Notes under the pieces: generated by a model
Told to the model about the DNA's origin: nothing
What the model saw: only the letters and a program-made list of their open reading frames with translations
Databases searched by the model: none
Translations under genes and position numbers: made by a program
NCBI GenBank assembly: GCA_964023205.1
Contig: OZ026846.1
Coordinates: 34,864,194-34,928,193, forward strand
DNA from: Lutraria lutraria
Lineage: Eukaryota; Mollusca; Bivalvia; Venerida; Mactridae
Length of the DNA stretch: 64,000 nt
Reading direction: 5' to 3'
Shown: piece after piece, positions 46,364 through 59,218 of the stretch
How positions within the stretch are numbered: the stretch's first letter is position 1
How the letters are laid out: every line of letters starts with the position of its first letter

Positions 46364-48180
46364 TTGATGAAATAAGAAAGGCCAAACTAAGTCACAATAA
46401 TATGTTAGCACAAAAACTCCTTTCCTCTTCATCATCATGGAAATCATGGTGAACTTGTCTCAAGTCTTTCATCTCCTCCAAATCGAGTTCATCCTTGCTT
46501 CATAGTAATATTGGTGATAACACTGTGGAAGATAGAATCATCAAAGCAAACCTTCTGAATAACATTTGTCAGGATCAATACCCTCTTGATGAATAATTAG
46601 GTGCTCAAACTCTGCAAAATGATGTGAATGATATCAGCCCTGTCTTCTTCACTGTGACTGTCAATTCCAGAGCTGTATTTTGTGACATAAATAAGGCTTT
46701 TGACTTAGTCTCACATCATACTTTCCTCTTCAGACTCTAACATTTTGGGATTTCTGGCAGTCTTTTTAATTGGTTCTCATCATATCAAAGTGACAGACAG
46801 CTAACTGTTGTTCTGCCTGATGCTCAATCAAAATGGAATGATAATATATTTAAGCTGGGATTTCACAGGAGTCAATTTTGGGCCCCCTCCTTTTCTTGAG
46901 ATTTATCGATGACATTGTTTCTGACATCAGGGCAAACGTCCATATACTTGCAGATGACACAAGCCTTTACATAGTTGTCAGGGTTCCATTAACTGCTTCG
47001 CAGACCTACAAACAATACCTCTTGAATAAAAATTGTTTCATTTTAATAGCTTCATTTTTTAGGTGAATTTGGATTTTTATACATTTTTGTTTCTTACTTA
47101 CAAACACCTCATTAAGATACCATTTTAGTACCCTATTGTAGCTTAAATTGTAGATTTTATAAAGATAAGGAAAAATCAACTGCCTAAATATTTCTACAAA
47201 ACTTTATTATTATTCCAGTAGTTCTTTCTATTAGGTGAAATGTCTTGAATTGACATGAATTGTATTTATATTTTTGTCATATTTTTGTAATCGTAGGGTA
47301 CTTAAATAAAGTTCTAGTTATGCCTCCATTTCAAAGAAATGGGGATATATATTGCTGGTTTGCTCATGTCCGCCTTTTTTGCTCGTTGGTAATCAAACCT
47401 TGTCTGGCCAATTCGGCTGTTTTGGCCTCTTAGGTCTTCACTTGGTTTGAAGGTTGGTCAAATACAGATAGATGACCCCTGTTGATAAGGTCTATCAATA
47501 GGTCAAAGGTCAACTATCCATTGCTCTTTAGGGGGCATTGGTGTTTCACAAACACCTCATTAAGTGAGCGTTTTAGTGCCCTTATTTTAACTTTAGATAT
47601 ATCAAATAACTTAAAAAAACTTGGGTAGTTGATTTTTCTGAGCTTTATTCTCTACTGGTATTTTTGCAAAATTTTATTCTTATCCTAACAGTTATTTCTA
47701 TTAGGTGAAATGTCTTGAATTGACATGAATTTTATTTATATTTTTGTCATATTTTTGTAATTGTAGGGTTATCTTTTAAAGTTTTTGTTATGCCCCCACT
47801 TTGAAGAAATGGCGGTATATATTGCTGGTTTGCTCATGTCCGTCTTTTTTGCTCGTTTGGTAATCAAACCTTGTCTGGCCAATTCGACTGTTTTGGCCTC
47901 TTAGGTCTTCACTTGGTTTGAAGGTTGGTCAAATATAGATAGATGACCCCTGTTGATAAGGTCTATCAATAGGTCAAAGGTCAACTATCCATTTGCCCCT
48001 TAGGGGGCATTGGTGTTTCACAAACACCTCATTAAGTGAGCGTTTTAGTACCATTATATCTAAGAAATATCAAATAACTTAAACAACTTAGGTAGTTGAT
48101 TTTCCTTAAGTTTATTAAAATAATAAAGCTAAGGAAAGATTGACTGCCTAACTAATTTTACGCCTTCGAAACCAAACTGT
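46364..48180 (+). repeat. diverged left-edge unit of the array
   Basis: It aligns with a standard unit but is 1,818 bp long. It keeps ~105 bp (about 46500-46607) that all other units lack, including 'NTVEDRIIKANLL'-type LINE coding. It lacks ~310 bp present in the others, at the join 'gccctgtctt|cttcactgtg' near 46650. It carries many point differences, for example 'gggccccctcc' at 46881. Confidence 0.85.
46640..47066 (+). pseudogene. LINE reverse-transcriptase remnant, edge unit
   Basis: Contains 'NSRAVFCDINKAFDLVSHH' (motif A region), then after frame breaks 'GPLLFLRFIDDIVSDI' and 'ILADDTSLYIV' (motif C, here LADD). The stop in 'RL*HFGISG' and the extra bases near 46848 are private to this unit. 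Confidence 0.75.
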
Positions 48181-48341
48181 TAATGAAATAAGAAAGGCCA
48201 AACTAAATCACTATAATATGTTAGCATAGAAACACCTTTCCTCTCCATCATCATGGAAATCATGGTGAACTTGTCTTAAATCTTTCATCTCCTCCAAATT
48301 GAGTTCATCCTCACTTCAGTGCTCAAACTCTGCAAAATGAT

Positions 48342-49092
48342 GTGAATGATATCAGCCTTGTCTTGGACCACATTACAATTACAACCTCTAAGAAAGAGGA
48401 TATAAAATTTGAACTGTCCACTCTTCTGTCTGACTTTTTTGGCCAGTCTCTGTCCTCTTCTGTTTGTCCTAGCTCATGGAAAGACAATTTTGTCACTCCT
48501 TGGAGCCATTCTCATGTTGGCAATTATCAACCTATACCCCTACTATGTACCATAGGGAAAGTCCTTGGAAGGGTAATCCACAGGCATATGTTAATCATAA
48601 TAGTGACAATGATCTTCTCACCCTGCTTTGTACCTGGTGACTCAACAGTTAACCAACAGGCTTATGTACAACTTCTTCACTGTGACTGTCAATTCCAGAG
48701 CTGTATTCTGTGACATAAGCAAGGCTTTTGACTTAGTCTCGCATCACGCTTTCCTTATCAGACTCAAACATTTTGGGATTTCTGGCAGTCTTTTTAATTG
48801 GTTCTCATCATATCCAAGTGACAGACAGCTAACTGTTGTTCTGCCTGATGCTCAATCAAAATGGAATGATATTAAAGCTTGGATTTCACAGGAGTCAATT
48901 TTGGGCCCACTCCTTTTCTTGAGATTTATCGATGACATTGTTTCTGACATCAGGGCAAACTTCCATATATTTGCAGATGACACAAGCCTTTACATAGTTG
49001 TCAGGGTTCCATTAACTGCTTCGCACACCTACAAACAATACCTCTTGAATAAAATTTGTTTCATTTTAATTGCTTCATTTTTTAGGAGGTGA
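48342..49092 (+). pseudogene. LINE reverse-transcriptase remnant, array unit 1
   Basis: Two overlapping frames. 48342-48713 has 'SSWKDNFVTPWSHSHVGNYQ', 'PIPLLCTIGKVLGRVIHRHM' and 'VPGDSTVNQ', the fingers region of a non-LTR reverse transcriptase. 48628-49092, in the next frame, has 'FCDISKAFDLVSHHAFLIRL' (motif A), 'SQESILGPLLFLRFIDDI' (motif B, where active enzymes have a PQGS core; here SQES) and 'FADDTSLY' (motif C, intact catalytic Asp pair). The frame break near 48660-48690 and the degraded motif B show a dead copy; endonuclease and C-terminal parts are absent. The clade is uncertain (CR1/L2/jockey-like). Private differences include 'NDISLVLDH', 'KFELSTL' and 'NQQAYVQ'. Confidence 0.85.
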
Positions 49093-49125
49093 ATTTGGAT
49101 TTTTATACATTTTTGTTTCTTACTT

Positions 49126-50180
49126 ACAAACACCTCATTAAGATACCGTTTTAGTACCCTATTGTAGCTTAAATTGTAGATTTTATAAAGCTAAGGAAAA
49201 ATCAACTGCCTAAATATTTCTACAAAACTTTATTATTATTCCAGTAGTTCTTTCTATTAGGTGAAATGTCTTGAATTGACATGAATTGTATTTATATTTT
49301 TGTCATATTTTTGTAATCGTAGGGTACTTAAATAAAGTTCTAGTTATGCCTCCATTTCAAAGAAATGGGGATATATATTGCTGGTTTGCTCATGTCCGCC
49401 TTTTTTGCTCGTTGGTAATCAAACCTTGTCTGGCCAATTCGACTGTTTTGGCCTCTTAGGTCTTCACTTGGTTTGAAGGTTGGTCAAATACAGATAGATG
49501 ACCCCTGTTGATAAGGTCTATCAATAGGTCAAAGGTCAACTATCCATTGCTCTTTAGGGGGCATTGGTGTTTCACAAACACCTCATTAAGTGAGCGTTTT
49601 AGTGCCCTTATTTTAACTTTAGATATATCAAATAACTTAAAAAAACTTGGGTAGTTGATTTTTCTGAGCTTTATTCTCTACTGGTATTTTTGCAAAATTT
49701 TATTCTTATCCTAACAGTTATTTCTATTAGGTGAAATGTCTTGAATTGACATGAATTTTATTTATATTTTTGTCATATTTTTGTAATTGTAGGGTTATCT
49801 TTTAAAGTTTTTGTTATGCCCCCACTTTGAAGAAATGGGGGTATATATTGCTGGTTTGCTCATGTCCGTCTTTTTTGCTCGTTGGTAATCAAACCTTGTC
49901 TGGCCAATTCGACTGTTTTGGCCTCTTAGGTCTTCACTTGGTTTGAAGGTTGGTCAAATATAGATAGATGACCCCTGTTGATAAGGTCTATCAATAGGTC
50001 AAAGGTCAACTATCCATTTGCCCCTTAGGGGGCATTGGTGTTTCACAAACACCTCATTAAGTGAGCGTTTTAGTACCATTATATCTAAGAAATATCAAAT
50101 AACTTAAACAACTTAGGTAGTTGATTTTCCTTAAGTTTATTAAAATAATAAAGCTAAGGAAAGATTGACTGCCTAACTAA
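49126..50180 (+). repeat. subrepeat block of an array unit (about 2.3 x ~450-470 bp)
   Basis: 'acaaacacctcattaag' starts at 49126, 49574 and 50045, spacing 448 and 471 bp; the third copy breaks off after ~130 bp. Each subrepeat has 'gtgaaatgtcttgaattgac', a palindromic 'atgcccccactttgaagaaatggggg'-type hairpin (49827-49852 in the second), TATATATTGCTGG, a 'tgtccg' word, and ends in GGGGGCATTGGTGTTTcACAAACACC. These ends match the pearl-like element at 41789-42650. The block recurs in every unit. Confidence 0.85.
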
Positions 50181-50366
50181 TTTTACGCCTTCGAAACCAA
50201 ACTGTTAATGAAATAAGAAAGGCCAAACTAAATCACTATAATATGTTAGCATAGAAACACCTTTCCTCTCCATCATCATGGAAATCATGGTGAATTTGTC
50301 TTAAATCTTTCATCTCCTCCAAATTGAGTTGATCCTCGCTTCAGTGCTCAAACTCTGCAAAATGAT

Positions 50367-51117
50367 GTGAATGATATCAGCCCTGTCTTGGACCACATTA
50401 CAATTACAACCTCTAAGAAAGAGGATATAACATTTGAACTGTCCTCTCTTCTGTCTGACTTTTTCGGCCAGTCTCTGTCCTCTTCTGTTTGTCCTAGCTC
50501 ATGGAAAGACAATTTTGTCACTCCTTGGAGCCATTCTCATGTTGGCAATTATCAACCTATACCCCTACTATGTACCATAGGGAAAGTCCTTGAAAGGGTA
50601 ATCCACAGGCATATGTTAATCATAATAGTGACAATGATCTTCTCACCCTGCTTTGTACCTGGTGACTCAACAGTTAACCAACTGGCTTATGTACAACTTC
50701 TTCACTGTAACTGTCAATTCCAGAGCTGTATTCTGTGACATAAGCAAGGCTTTTGACTTAGTCTCGCATCACGCTTTCCTTATCAGACTCAAACATTTTG
50801 GGATTTCTGGCAGTCTTTTTAATTGGTTCTCATCATATCCAAGTGACAGACAGCTAACTGTTGTTCTGCCTGATGCTCAATCAAAATGGGATGATATTAA
50901 AGCTTGGATTTCACAGGAGTCAATTTTGGGCCCACTCCTTTTCTTGAGATTTATCGATGACATTGTTTCTGACATCAGGGCAAACGTCCATATATTTGCA
51001 GATGACACAAGCCTTTACATAGTTGTCAGGGTTCCATTAACTGCTTCGCACACCTACAAACAATACCTCTTGAATAAAATTTGTTTCATTTTAATAGCTT
51101 CATTTTTTAGGAGGTGA
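50367..51117 (+). pseudogene. LINE reverse-transcriptase remnant, array unit 2
   Basis: Same two-frame structure as unit 1 with the same frame break. Private residues are 'KWDDIKA' and 'RANVHIFADD'; the V is shared with the edge unit. From this unit on, 'VLERVIH' replaces 'VLGRVIH' of unit 1. Confidence 0.85.
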
Positions 51118-52392
51118 ATTTGGATTTTTATACATTTTTGTTTCTTACTTACAAACACCTCATTAAGATACCGTTTTAGTACCCTATTGTAGCTTAAATT
51201 GTAGATTTTATAAAGCTAAGGAAAAATCAACTGCCTAAATATTTCTACAAAACTTTATTATTATTCCAGTAGTTCTTTCTATTAGGTGAAATGTCTTGAA
51301 TTGACATGAATTGTATTTATATTTTTGTCATATTTTTGTAATCGTAGGGTACTTAAATAAAGTTCTAGTTATGCCTCCATTTCAAAGAAATGGGGATATA
51401 TATTGCTGGTTTGCTCATGTCCGCCTTTTTTGCTCGTTGGTAATCAAACCTTGTCTGGCCAATTCGACTGTTTTGGCCTCTTAGGTCTTCACTTGGTTTG
51501 AAGGTTGGTCAAATACAGATAGATGACCCCTGTTGATAAGGTCTATCAATAGGTCAAAGGTCAACTATCCATTGCTCTTTAGGGGGCATTGGTGTTTCAC
51601 AAACACCTCATTAAGTGAGCGTTTTAGTGCCCTTATTTTAACTTTAGATATATCAAATAACTTAAAAAAAACTTGGGTAGTTGATTTTTCTGAGCTTTAT
51701 TCTCTACTGGTATTTTTGCAAAATTTTATTCTTATCCTAACAGTTATTTCTATTAGGTGAAATGTCTTGAATTGACATGAATTTTATTTATATTTTTGTC
51801 ATATTTTTGTAATTGTAGGGTTATCTTTTAAAGTTTTTGTTATGCCCCCACTTTGAAGAAATGGGGGTATATATTGCTGGTTTGCTCATGTCCGTCTTTT
51901 TTGCTCGTTGGTAATCAAACCTTGTCTGGCCAATTCGACTGTTTTGGCCTCTTAGGTCTTCACTTGGTTTGAAGGTTGGTCAAATATAGATAGATGACCC
52001 CTGTTGATAAGGTCTATCAATAGGTCAAAGGTCAACTATCCATTTGCCCCTTAGGGGGCATTGGTGTTTCACAAACACCTCATTAAGTGAGCGTTTTAGT
52101 ACCATTATATCTAAGAAATATCAAATAACTTAAACAACTTAGGTAGTTGATTTTCCTTAAGTTTATTAAAATAATAAAGCTAAGGAAAGATTGACTGCCT
52201 AACTAATTTTACGCCTTCGAAACCAAACTGTTAATGAAATAAGAAAGGCCAAACTAAATCACTATAATATGTTAGCATAGAAACACCTTTCCTCTCCATC
52301 ATCATGGAAATCATGGTGAATTTGTCTTAAATCTTTCATCTCCTCCAAATTGAGTTGATCCTCGCTTCAGTGCTCAAACTCTGCAAAATGAT

Positions 52393-53143
52393 GTGAATGA
52401 TATCAGCGCTGTCTTGGACCACATTACAATTACAACCTCTAAGAAAGAGGATATAACATTTGAACTGTCCTCTCTTCTGTCTGACTTTTTCGGCCAGTCT
52501 CTGTCCTCTTCTGTTTGTCCTAGCTCATGGAAAGACAATTTTGTCACTCCTTGGAGCCATTCTCATGTTGGCAATTATCAACCTATACCCCTACTATGTA
52601 CCATAGGGAAAGTCCTTGAAAGGGTAATCCACAGGCATATGTTAATCATAATAGTGACAATGATCTTCTCACCCTGCTTTGTACCTGGTGACTCAACAGT
52701 TAACCAACTGGCTTATGTACAACTTCTTCACTGTAACTGTCAATTCCAGAGCTGTATTCTGTGACATAAGCAAGGCTTTTGACTTAGTCTCGCATCACGC
52801 TTTCCTTATCAGACTCAAACATTTTGGGATTTCTGGCAGTCTTTTTAATTGGTTCTCATCATATCCAAGTGACAGACAGCTAACTGTTGTTCTGCCTGAT
52901 GCTCAATCAAAATGGACTGATATTAAAGCTTGGATTTCACAGGAGTCAATTTTGGGCCCACTCCTTTTCTTGAGATTTATCGATGACATTGTTTCTGACA
53001 TCAGGGCAAACTTCCATATATTTGCAGATGACACAAGCCTTTACATAGTTGTCAGGGTTCCATTAACTGCTTCGCACACCTACAAACAATACCTCTTGAA
53101 TAAAATTTTTTTCATTTTAATTGCTTCATTTTTTAGGAGGTGA
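52393..53143 (+). pseudogene. LINE reverse-transcriptase remnant, array unit 3
   Basis: Same structure and frame break. Private residues are 'NDISAVLDH', 'KWTDIKA' and 'NKIFFIL'. This unit starts one base later than 2,025 spacing because unit 2 gained an A at about 51667. Confidence 0.85.
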
Positions 53144-54417
53144 ATTTGGATTTTTATACATTTTTGTTTCTTACTTACAAACACCTCATTAAGATACCGT
53201 TTTAGTACCCTATTGTAGCTTAAATTGTAGATTTTATAAAGCTAAGGAAAATCAACTGCCTAAATATTTCTACAAAACTTTATTATTATTCCAGTAGTTC
53301 TTTCTATTAGGTGAAATGTCTTGAATTAACATGAATTGTATTTATATTTTTGTCATATTTTTGTAATCGTAGGGTACTTAAATAAAGTTCTAGTTATGCC
53401 TCCATTTCAAAGAAATGGGGATATATATTGCTGGTTTGCTCATGTCCGCCTTTTTTGCTCGTTGGTAATCAAACCTTGTCTGGCCAATTCGACTGTTTTG
53501 GCCTCTTAGGTCTTCACTTGGTTTGAAGGTTGGTCAAATACAGATAGATGACCCCTGTTGATAAGGTCTATCAATAGGTCAAAGGTCAACTATCCATTGC
53601 TCTTTAGGGGGCATTGGTGTTTCACAAACACCTCATTAAGTGAGCGTTTTAGTGCCCTTATTTTAACTTTAGATATATCAAATAACTTAAAAAAAACTTG
53701 GGTAGTTGATTTTTCTGAGCTTTATTCTCTACTGGTATTTTTGCAAAATTTTATTCTTATCCTAACAGTTATTTCTATTAGGTGAAATGTCTTGAATTGA
53801 CATGAATTTTATTTATATTTTTGTCATATTTTTGTAATTGTAGGGTTATCTTTTAAAGTTTTTGTTATGCCCCCACTTTGAAGAAATGGGGGTATATATT
53901 GCTGGTTTGCTCATGTCCGTCTTTTTTGCTCGTTGGTAATCAAACCTTGTCTGGCCAATTCGACTGTTTTGGCCTCTTAGGTCTTCACTTGGTTTGAAGG
54001 TTGGTCAAATATAGATAGATGACCCCTGTTGATAAGGTCTATCAATAGGTCAAAGGTCAACTATCCATTTGCCCCTTAGGGGGCATTGGTGTTTCACAAA
54101 CACCTCATTAAGTGAGCGTTTTAGTACCATTATATCTAAGAAATATCAAATAACTTAAACAACTTAGGTAGTTGATTTTCCTTAAGTTTATTAAAATAAT
54201 AAAGCTAAGGAAAGATTGACTGCCTAACTAATTTTACGCCTTCGAAACCAAACTGTTAATGAAATAAGAAAGGCCAAACTAAATCACTATAATATGTTAG
54301 CATAGAAACACCTTTCCTCTCCATCATCATGGAAATCATGGTGAATTTGTCTTAAATCTTTCATCTCCTCCAAATTGAGTTGATCCTCGCTTCAGTGCTC
54401 AAACTCTGCAAAATGAT

Positions 54418-55168
54418 GTGAATGATATCAGCCCTGTCTTGGACCACATTACAATTACAACCTCTAAGAAAGAGGATATAACATTTGAACTGTCCTCTCT
54501 TCTGTCTGACTTTTTCGGCCAGTCTCTGTCCTCTTCTGTTTGTCCTAGCTCATGGAAAGACAATTTTGTCACTCCTTGGAGCCATTCTCATGTTGGCAAT
54601 TATCAACCTATACCCCTACTATGTACCATAGGGAAAGTCCTTGAAAGGGTAATCCACAGGCATATGTTAATCATAATAGTGACAATGATCTTCTCACCCT
54701 GCTTTGTACCTGGTGACTCAACAGTTAACCAACTGGCTTATGTACAACTTCTTCACTGTAACTGTCAATTCCAGAGCTGTATTCTGTGACATAAGCAAGG
54801 CTTTTGACTTAGTCTCGCATCACGCTTTCCTTATCAGACTCAAACATTTTGGGATTTCTGGCAGTCTTTTTAATTGGTTCTCATCATATCCAAGTGACAG
54901 ACAGCTAACTGTTGTTCTGCCTGATGCTCAATCAAAATGGAATGATATTAAAGCTTGGATTTCACAGGAGTCAATTTTGGGCCCACTCCTTTTCTTGAGA
55001 TTTATCGATGACATTGTTTCTGACATCAGGGCAAACTTCCATATATTTGCAGATGACACAAGCCTTTACATAGTTGTCAGGGTTCCATTAACTGCTTCGC
55101 ACACCTACAAACAATACCTCTTGAATAAAATTTGTTTCATTTTAATTGCTTCATTTTTTAGGAGGTGA
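54418..55168 (+). pseudogene. LINE reverse-transcriptase remnant, array unit 4
   Basis: Consensus form of the array: 'NDISPVLDH', 'KWNDIKA', 'RANFHIFADD'. Same frame break as the other units. Confidence 0.85.
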
Positions 55169-56442
55169 ATTTGGATTTTTATACATTTTTGTTTCTTACT
55201 TACAAACACCTCATTAAGATACCGTTTTAGTACCCTATTGTAGCTTAAATTGTAGATTTTATAAAGCTAAGGAAAATCAACTGCCTAAATATTTCTACAA
55301 AACTTTATTATTATTCCAGTAGTTCTTTCTATTAGGTGAAATGTCTTGAATTGACATGAATTGTATTTATATTTTTGTCATATTTTTGTAATCGTAGGGT
55401 ACTTAAATAAAGTTCTAGTTATGCCTCCATTTCAAAGAAATGGGGATATATATTGCTGGTTTGCTCATGTCCGCCTTTTTTGCTCGTTGGTAATCAAACC
55501 TTGTCTGGCCAATTCGACTGTTTTGGCCTCTTAGGTCTTCACTTGGTTTGAAGGTTGGTCAAATACAGATAGATGACCCCTGTTGATAAGGTCTATCAAT
55601 AGGTCAAAGGTCAACTATCCATTGCTCTTTAGGGGGCATTGGTGTTTCACAAACACCTCATTAAGTGAGCGTTTTAGTGCCCTTATTTTAACTTTAGATA
55701 TATCAAATAACTTAAAAAAAACTTGGGTAGTTGATTTTTCTGAGCTTTATTCTCTACTGGTATTTTTGCAAAATTTTATTCTTATCCTAACAGTTATTTC
55801 TATTAGGTGAAATGTCTTGAATTGACATGAATTTTATTTATATTTTTGTCATATTTTTGTAATTGTAGGGTTATCTTTTAAAGTTTTTGTTATGCCCCCA
55901 CTTTGAAGAAATGGGGGTATATATTGCTGGTTTGCTCATGTCCGTCTTTTTTGCTCGTTGGTAATCAAACCTTGTCTGGCCAATTCGACTGTTTTGGCCT
56001 CTTAGGTCTTCACTTGGTTTGAAGGTTGGTCAAATATAGATAGATGACCCCTGTTGATAAGGTCTATCAATAGGTCAAAGGTCAACTATCCATTTGCCCC
56101 TTAGGGGGCATTGGTGTTTCACAAACACCTCATTAAGTGAGCGTTTTAGTACCATTATATCTAAGAAATATCAAATAACTTAAACAACTTAGGTAGTTGA
56201 TTTTCCTTAAGTTTATTAAAATAATAAAGCTAAGGAAAGATTGACTGCCTAACTAATTTTACGCCTTCGAAACCAAACTGTTAATGAAATAAGAAAGGCC
56301 AAACTAAATCACTATAATATGTTAGCATAGAAACACCTTTCCTCTCCATCATCATGGAAATCATGGTGAATTTGTCTTAAATCTTTCATCTCCTCCAAAT
56401 TGAGTTGATCCTCGCTTCAGTGCTCAAACTCTGCAAAATGAT

Positions 56443-57193
56443 GTGAATGATATCAGCCCTGTCTTGGACCACATTACAATTACAACCTCTAAGAAAGAGG
56501 ATATAACATTTGAACTGTCCTCTCTTCTGTCTGACTTTTTCGGCCAGTCTCTGTCCTCTTCTGTTTGTCCTAGCTCATGGAAAGACAATTTTGTCACTCC
56601 TTGGAGCCATTCTCATGTTGGCAATTATCAACCTATACCCCTACTATGTACCATAGGGAAAGTCCTTGAAAGGGTAATCCACAGGCATATGTTAATCATA
56701 ATAGTGACAATGATCTTCTCACCCTGCTTTGTACCTGGTGACTCAACAGTTAACCAACTGGCTTATGTACAACTTCTTCACTGTAACTGTCAATTCCAGA
56801 GCTGTATTCTGTGACATAAGCAAGGCTTTTGACTTAGTCTCGCATCACGCTTTCCTTATCAGACTCAAACATTTTGGGATTTCTGGCAGTCTTTTTAATT
56901 GGTTCTCATCATATCCAAGTGACAGACAGCTAACTGTTGTTCTGCCTGATGCTCAATCAAAATGGAATGATATTAAAGCTTGGATTTCACAGGAGTCAAT
57001 TTTGGGCCCACTCCTTTTCTTGAGATTTATCGATGACATTGTTTCTGACATCAGGGCAAACTTCCATATATTTGCAGATGACACAAGCCTTTACATAGTT
57101 GTCAGGGTTCCATTAACTGCTTCGCACACCTACAAACAATACCTCTTGAATAAAATTTGTTTCATTTTAATTGCTTCATTTTTTAGGAGGTGA
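56443..57193 (+). pseudogene. LINE reverse-transcriptase remnant, array unit 5
   Basis: The translation is identical to unit 4; same frame break. Confidence 0.85.
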
Positions 57194-58467
57194 ATTTGGA
57201 TTTTTATACATTTTTGTTTCTTACTTACAAACACCTCATTAAGATACCGTTTTAGTACCCTATTGTAGCTTAAATTGTAGATTTTATAAAGCTAAGGAAA
57301 ATCAACTGCCTAAATATTTCTACAAAACTTTATTATTATTCCAGTAGTTCTTTCTATTAGGTGAAATGTCTTGAATTGACATGAATTGTATTTATATTTT
57401 TGTCATATTTTTGTAATCGTAGGGTACTTAAATAAAGTTCTAGTTATGCCTCCATTTCAAAGAAATGGGGATATATATTGCTGGTTTGCTCATGTCCGCC
57501 TTTTTTGCTCGTTGGTAATCAAACCTTGTCTGGCCAATTCGACTGTTTTGGCCTCTTAGGTCTTCACTTGGTTTGAAGGTTGGTCAAATACAGATAGATG
57601 ACCCCTGTTGATAAGGTCTATCAATAGGTCAAAGGTCAACTATCCATTGCTCTTTAGGGGGCATTGGTGTTTCACAAACACCTCATTAAGTGAGCGTTTT
57701 AGTGCCCTTATTTTAACTTTAGATATATCAAATAACTTAAAAAAAACTTGGGTAGTTGATTTTTCTGAGCTTTATTCTCTACTGGTATTTTTGCAAAATT
57801 TTATTCTTATCCTAACAGTTATTTCTATTAGGTGAAATGTCTTGAATTGACATGAATTTTATTTATATTTTTGTCATATTTTTGTAATTGTAGGGTTATC
57901 TTTTAAAGTTTTTGTTATGCCCCCACTTTGAAGAAATGGGGGTATATATTGCTGGTTTGCTCATGTCCGTCTTTTTTGCTCGTTGGTAATCAAACCTTGT
58001 CTGGCCAATTCGACTGTTTTGGCCTCTTAGGTCTTCACTTGGTTTGAAGGTTGGTCAAATATAGATAGATGACCCCTGTTGATAAGGTCTATCAATAGGT
58101 CAAAGGTCAACTATCCATTTGCCCCTTAGGGGGCATTGGTGTTTCACAAACACCTCATTAAGTGAGCGTTTTAGTACCATTATATCTAAGAAATATCAAA
58201 TAACTTAAACAACTTAGGTAGTTGATTTTCCTTAAGTTTATTAAAATAATAAAGCTAAGGAAAGATTGACTGCCTAACTAATTTTACGCCTTCGAAACCA
58301 AACTGTTAATGAAATAAGAAAGGCCAAACTAAATCACTATAATATGTTAGCATAGAAACACCTTTCCTCTCCATCATCATGGAAATCATGGTGAATTTGT
58401 CTTAAATCTTTCATCTCCTCCAAATTGAGTTGATCCTCGCTTCAGTGCTCAAACTCTGCAAAATGAT

Positions 58468-59218
58468 GTGAATGATATCAGCCCTGTCTTGGACCACATT
58501 ACAATTACAACCTCTAAGAAAGAGGATATAACATTTGAACTGTCCTCTCTTCTGTCTGACTTTTTCGGCCAGTCTCTGTCCTCTTCTGTTTGTCCTAGCT
58601 CATGGAAAGACAATTTTGTCACTCCTTGGAGCCATTCTCATGTTGGCAATTATCAACCTATACCCCTACTATGTACCATAGGGAAAGTCCTTGAAAGGGT
58701 AATCCACAGGCATATGTTAATCATAATAGTGACAATGATCTTCTCACCCTGCTTTGTACCTGGTGACTCAACAGTTAACCAACTGGCTTATGTACAACTT
58801 CTTCACTGTAACTGTCAATTCCAGAGCTGTATTCTGTGACATAAGCAAGGCTTTTGACTTAGTCTCGCATCACGCTTTCCTTATCAGACTCAAACATTTT
58901 GGGATTTCTGGCAGTCTTTTTAATTGGTTCTCATCATATCCAAGTGACAGACAGCTAACTGTTGTTCTGCCTGATGCTCAATCAAAATGGAATGATATTA
59001 AAGCTTGGATTTCACAGGAGTCAATTTTGGGCCCACTCCTTTTCTTGAGATTTATCGATGACATTGTTTCTGACATCAGGGCAAACTTCCATATATTTGC
59101 AGATGACACAAGCCTTTACATAGTTGTCAGGGTTCCATTAACTGCTTCGCACACCTACAAACAATACCTCTTGAATAAAATTTGTTTCATTTTAATTGCT
59201 TCATTTTTTAGGAGGTGA
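58468..59218 (+). pseudogene. LINE reverse-transcriptase remnant, array unit 6
   Basis: The translation is identical to unit 4; same frame break. Confidence 0.85.

Noticed and set aside
51533..51760. 75-codon frame repeated in each array unit
   Set aside because: It lies in the subrepeat block across hairpin and tail sequence and has no domain; it repeats only because the unit repeats.
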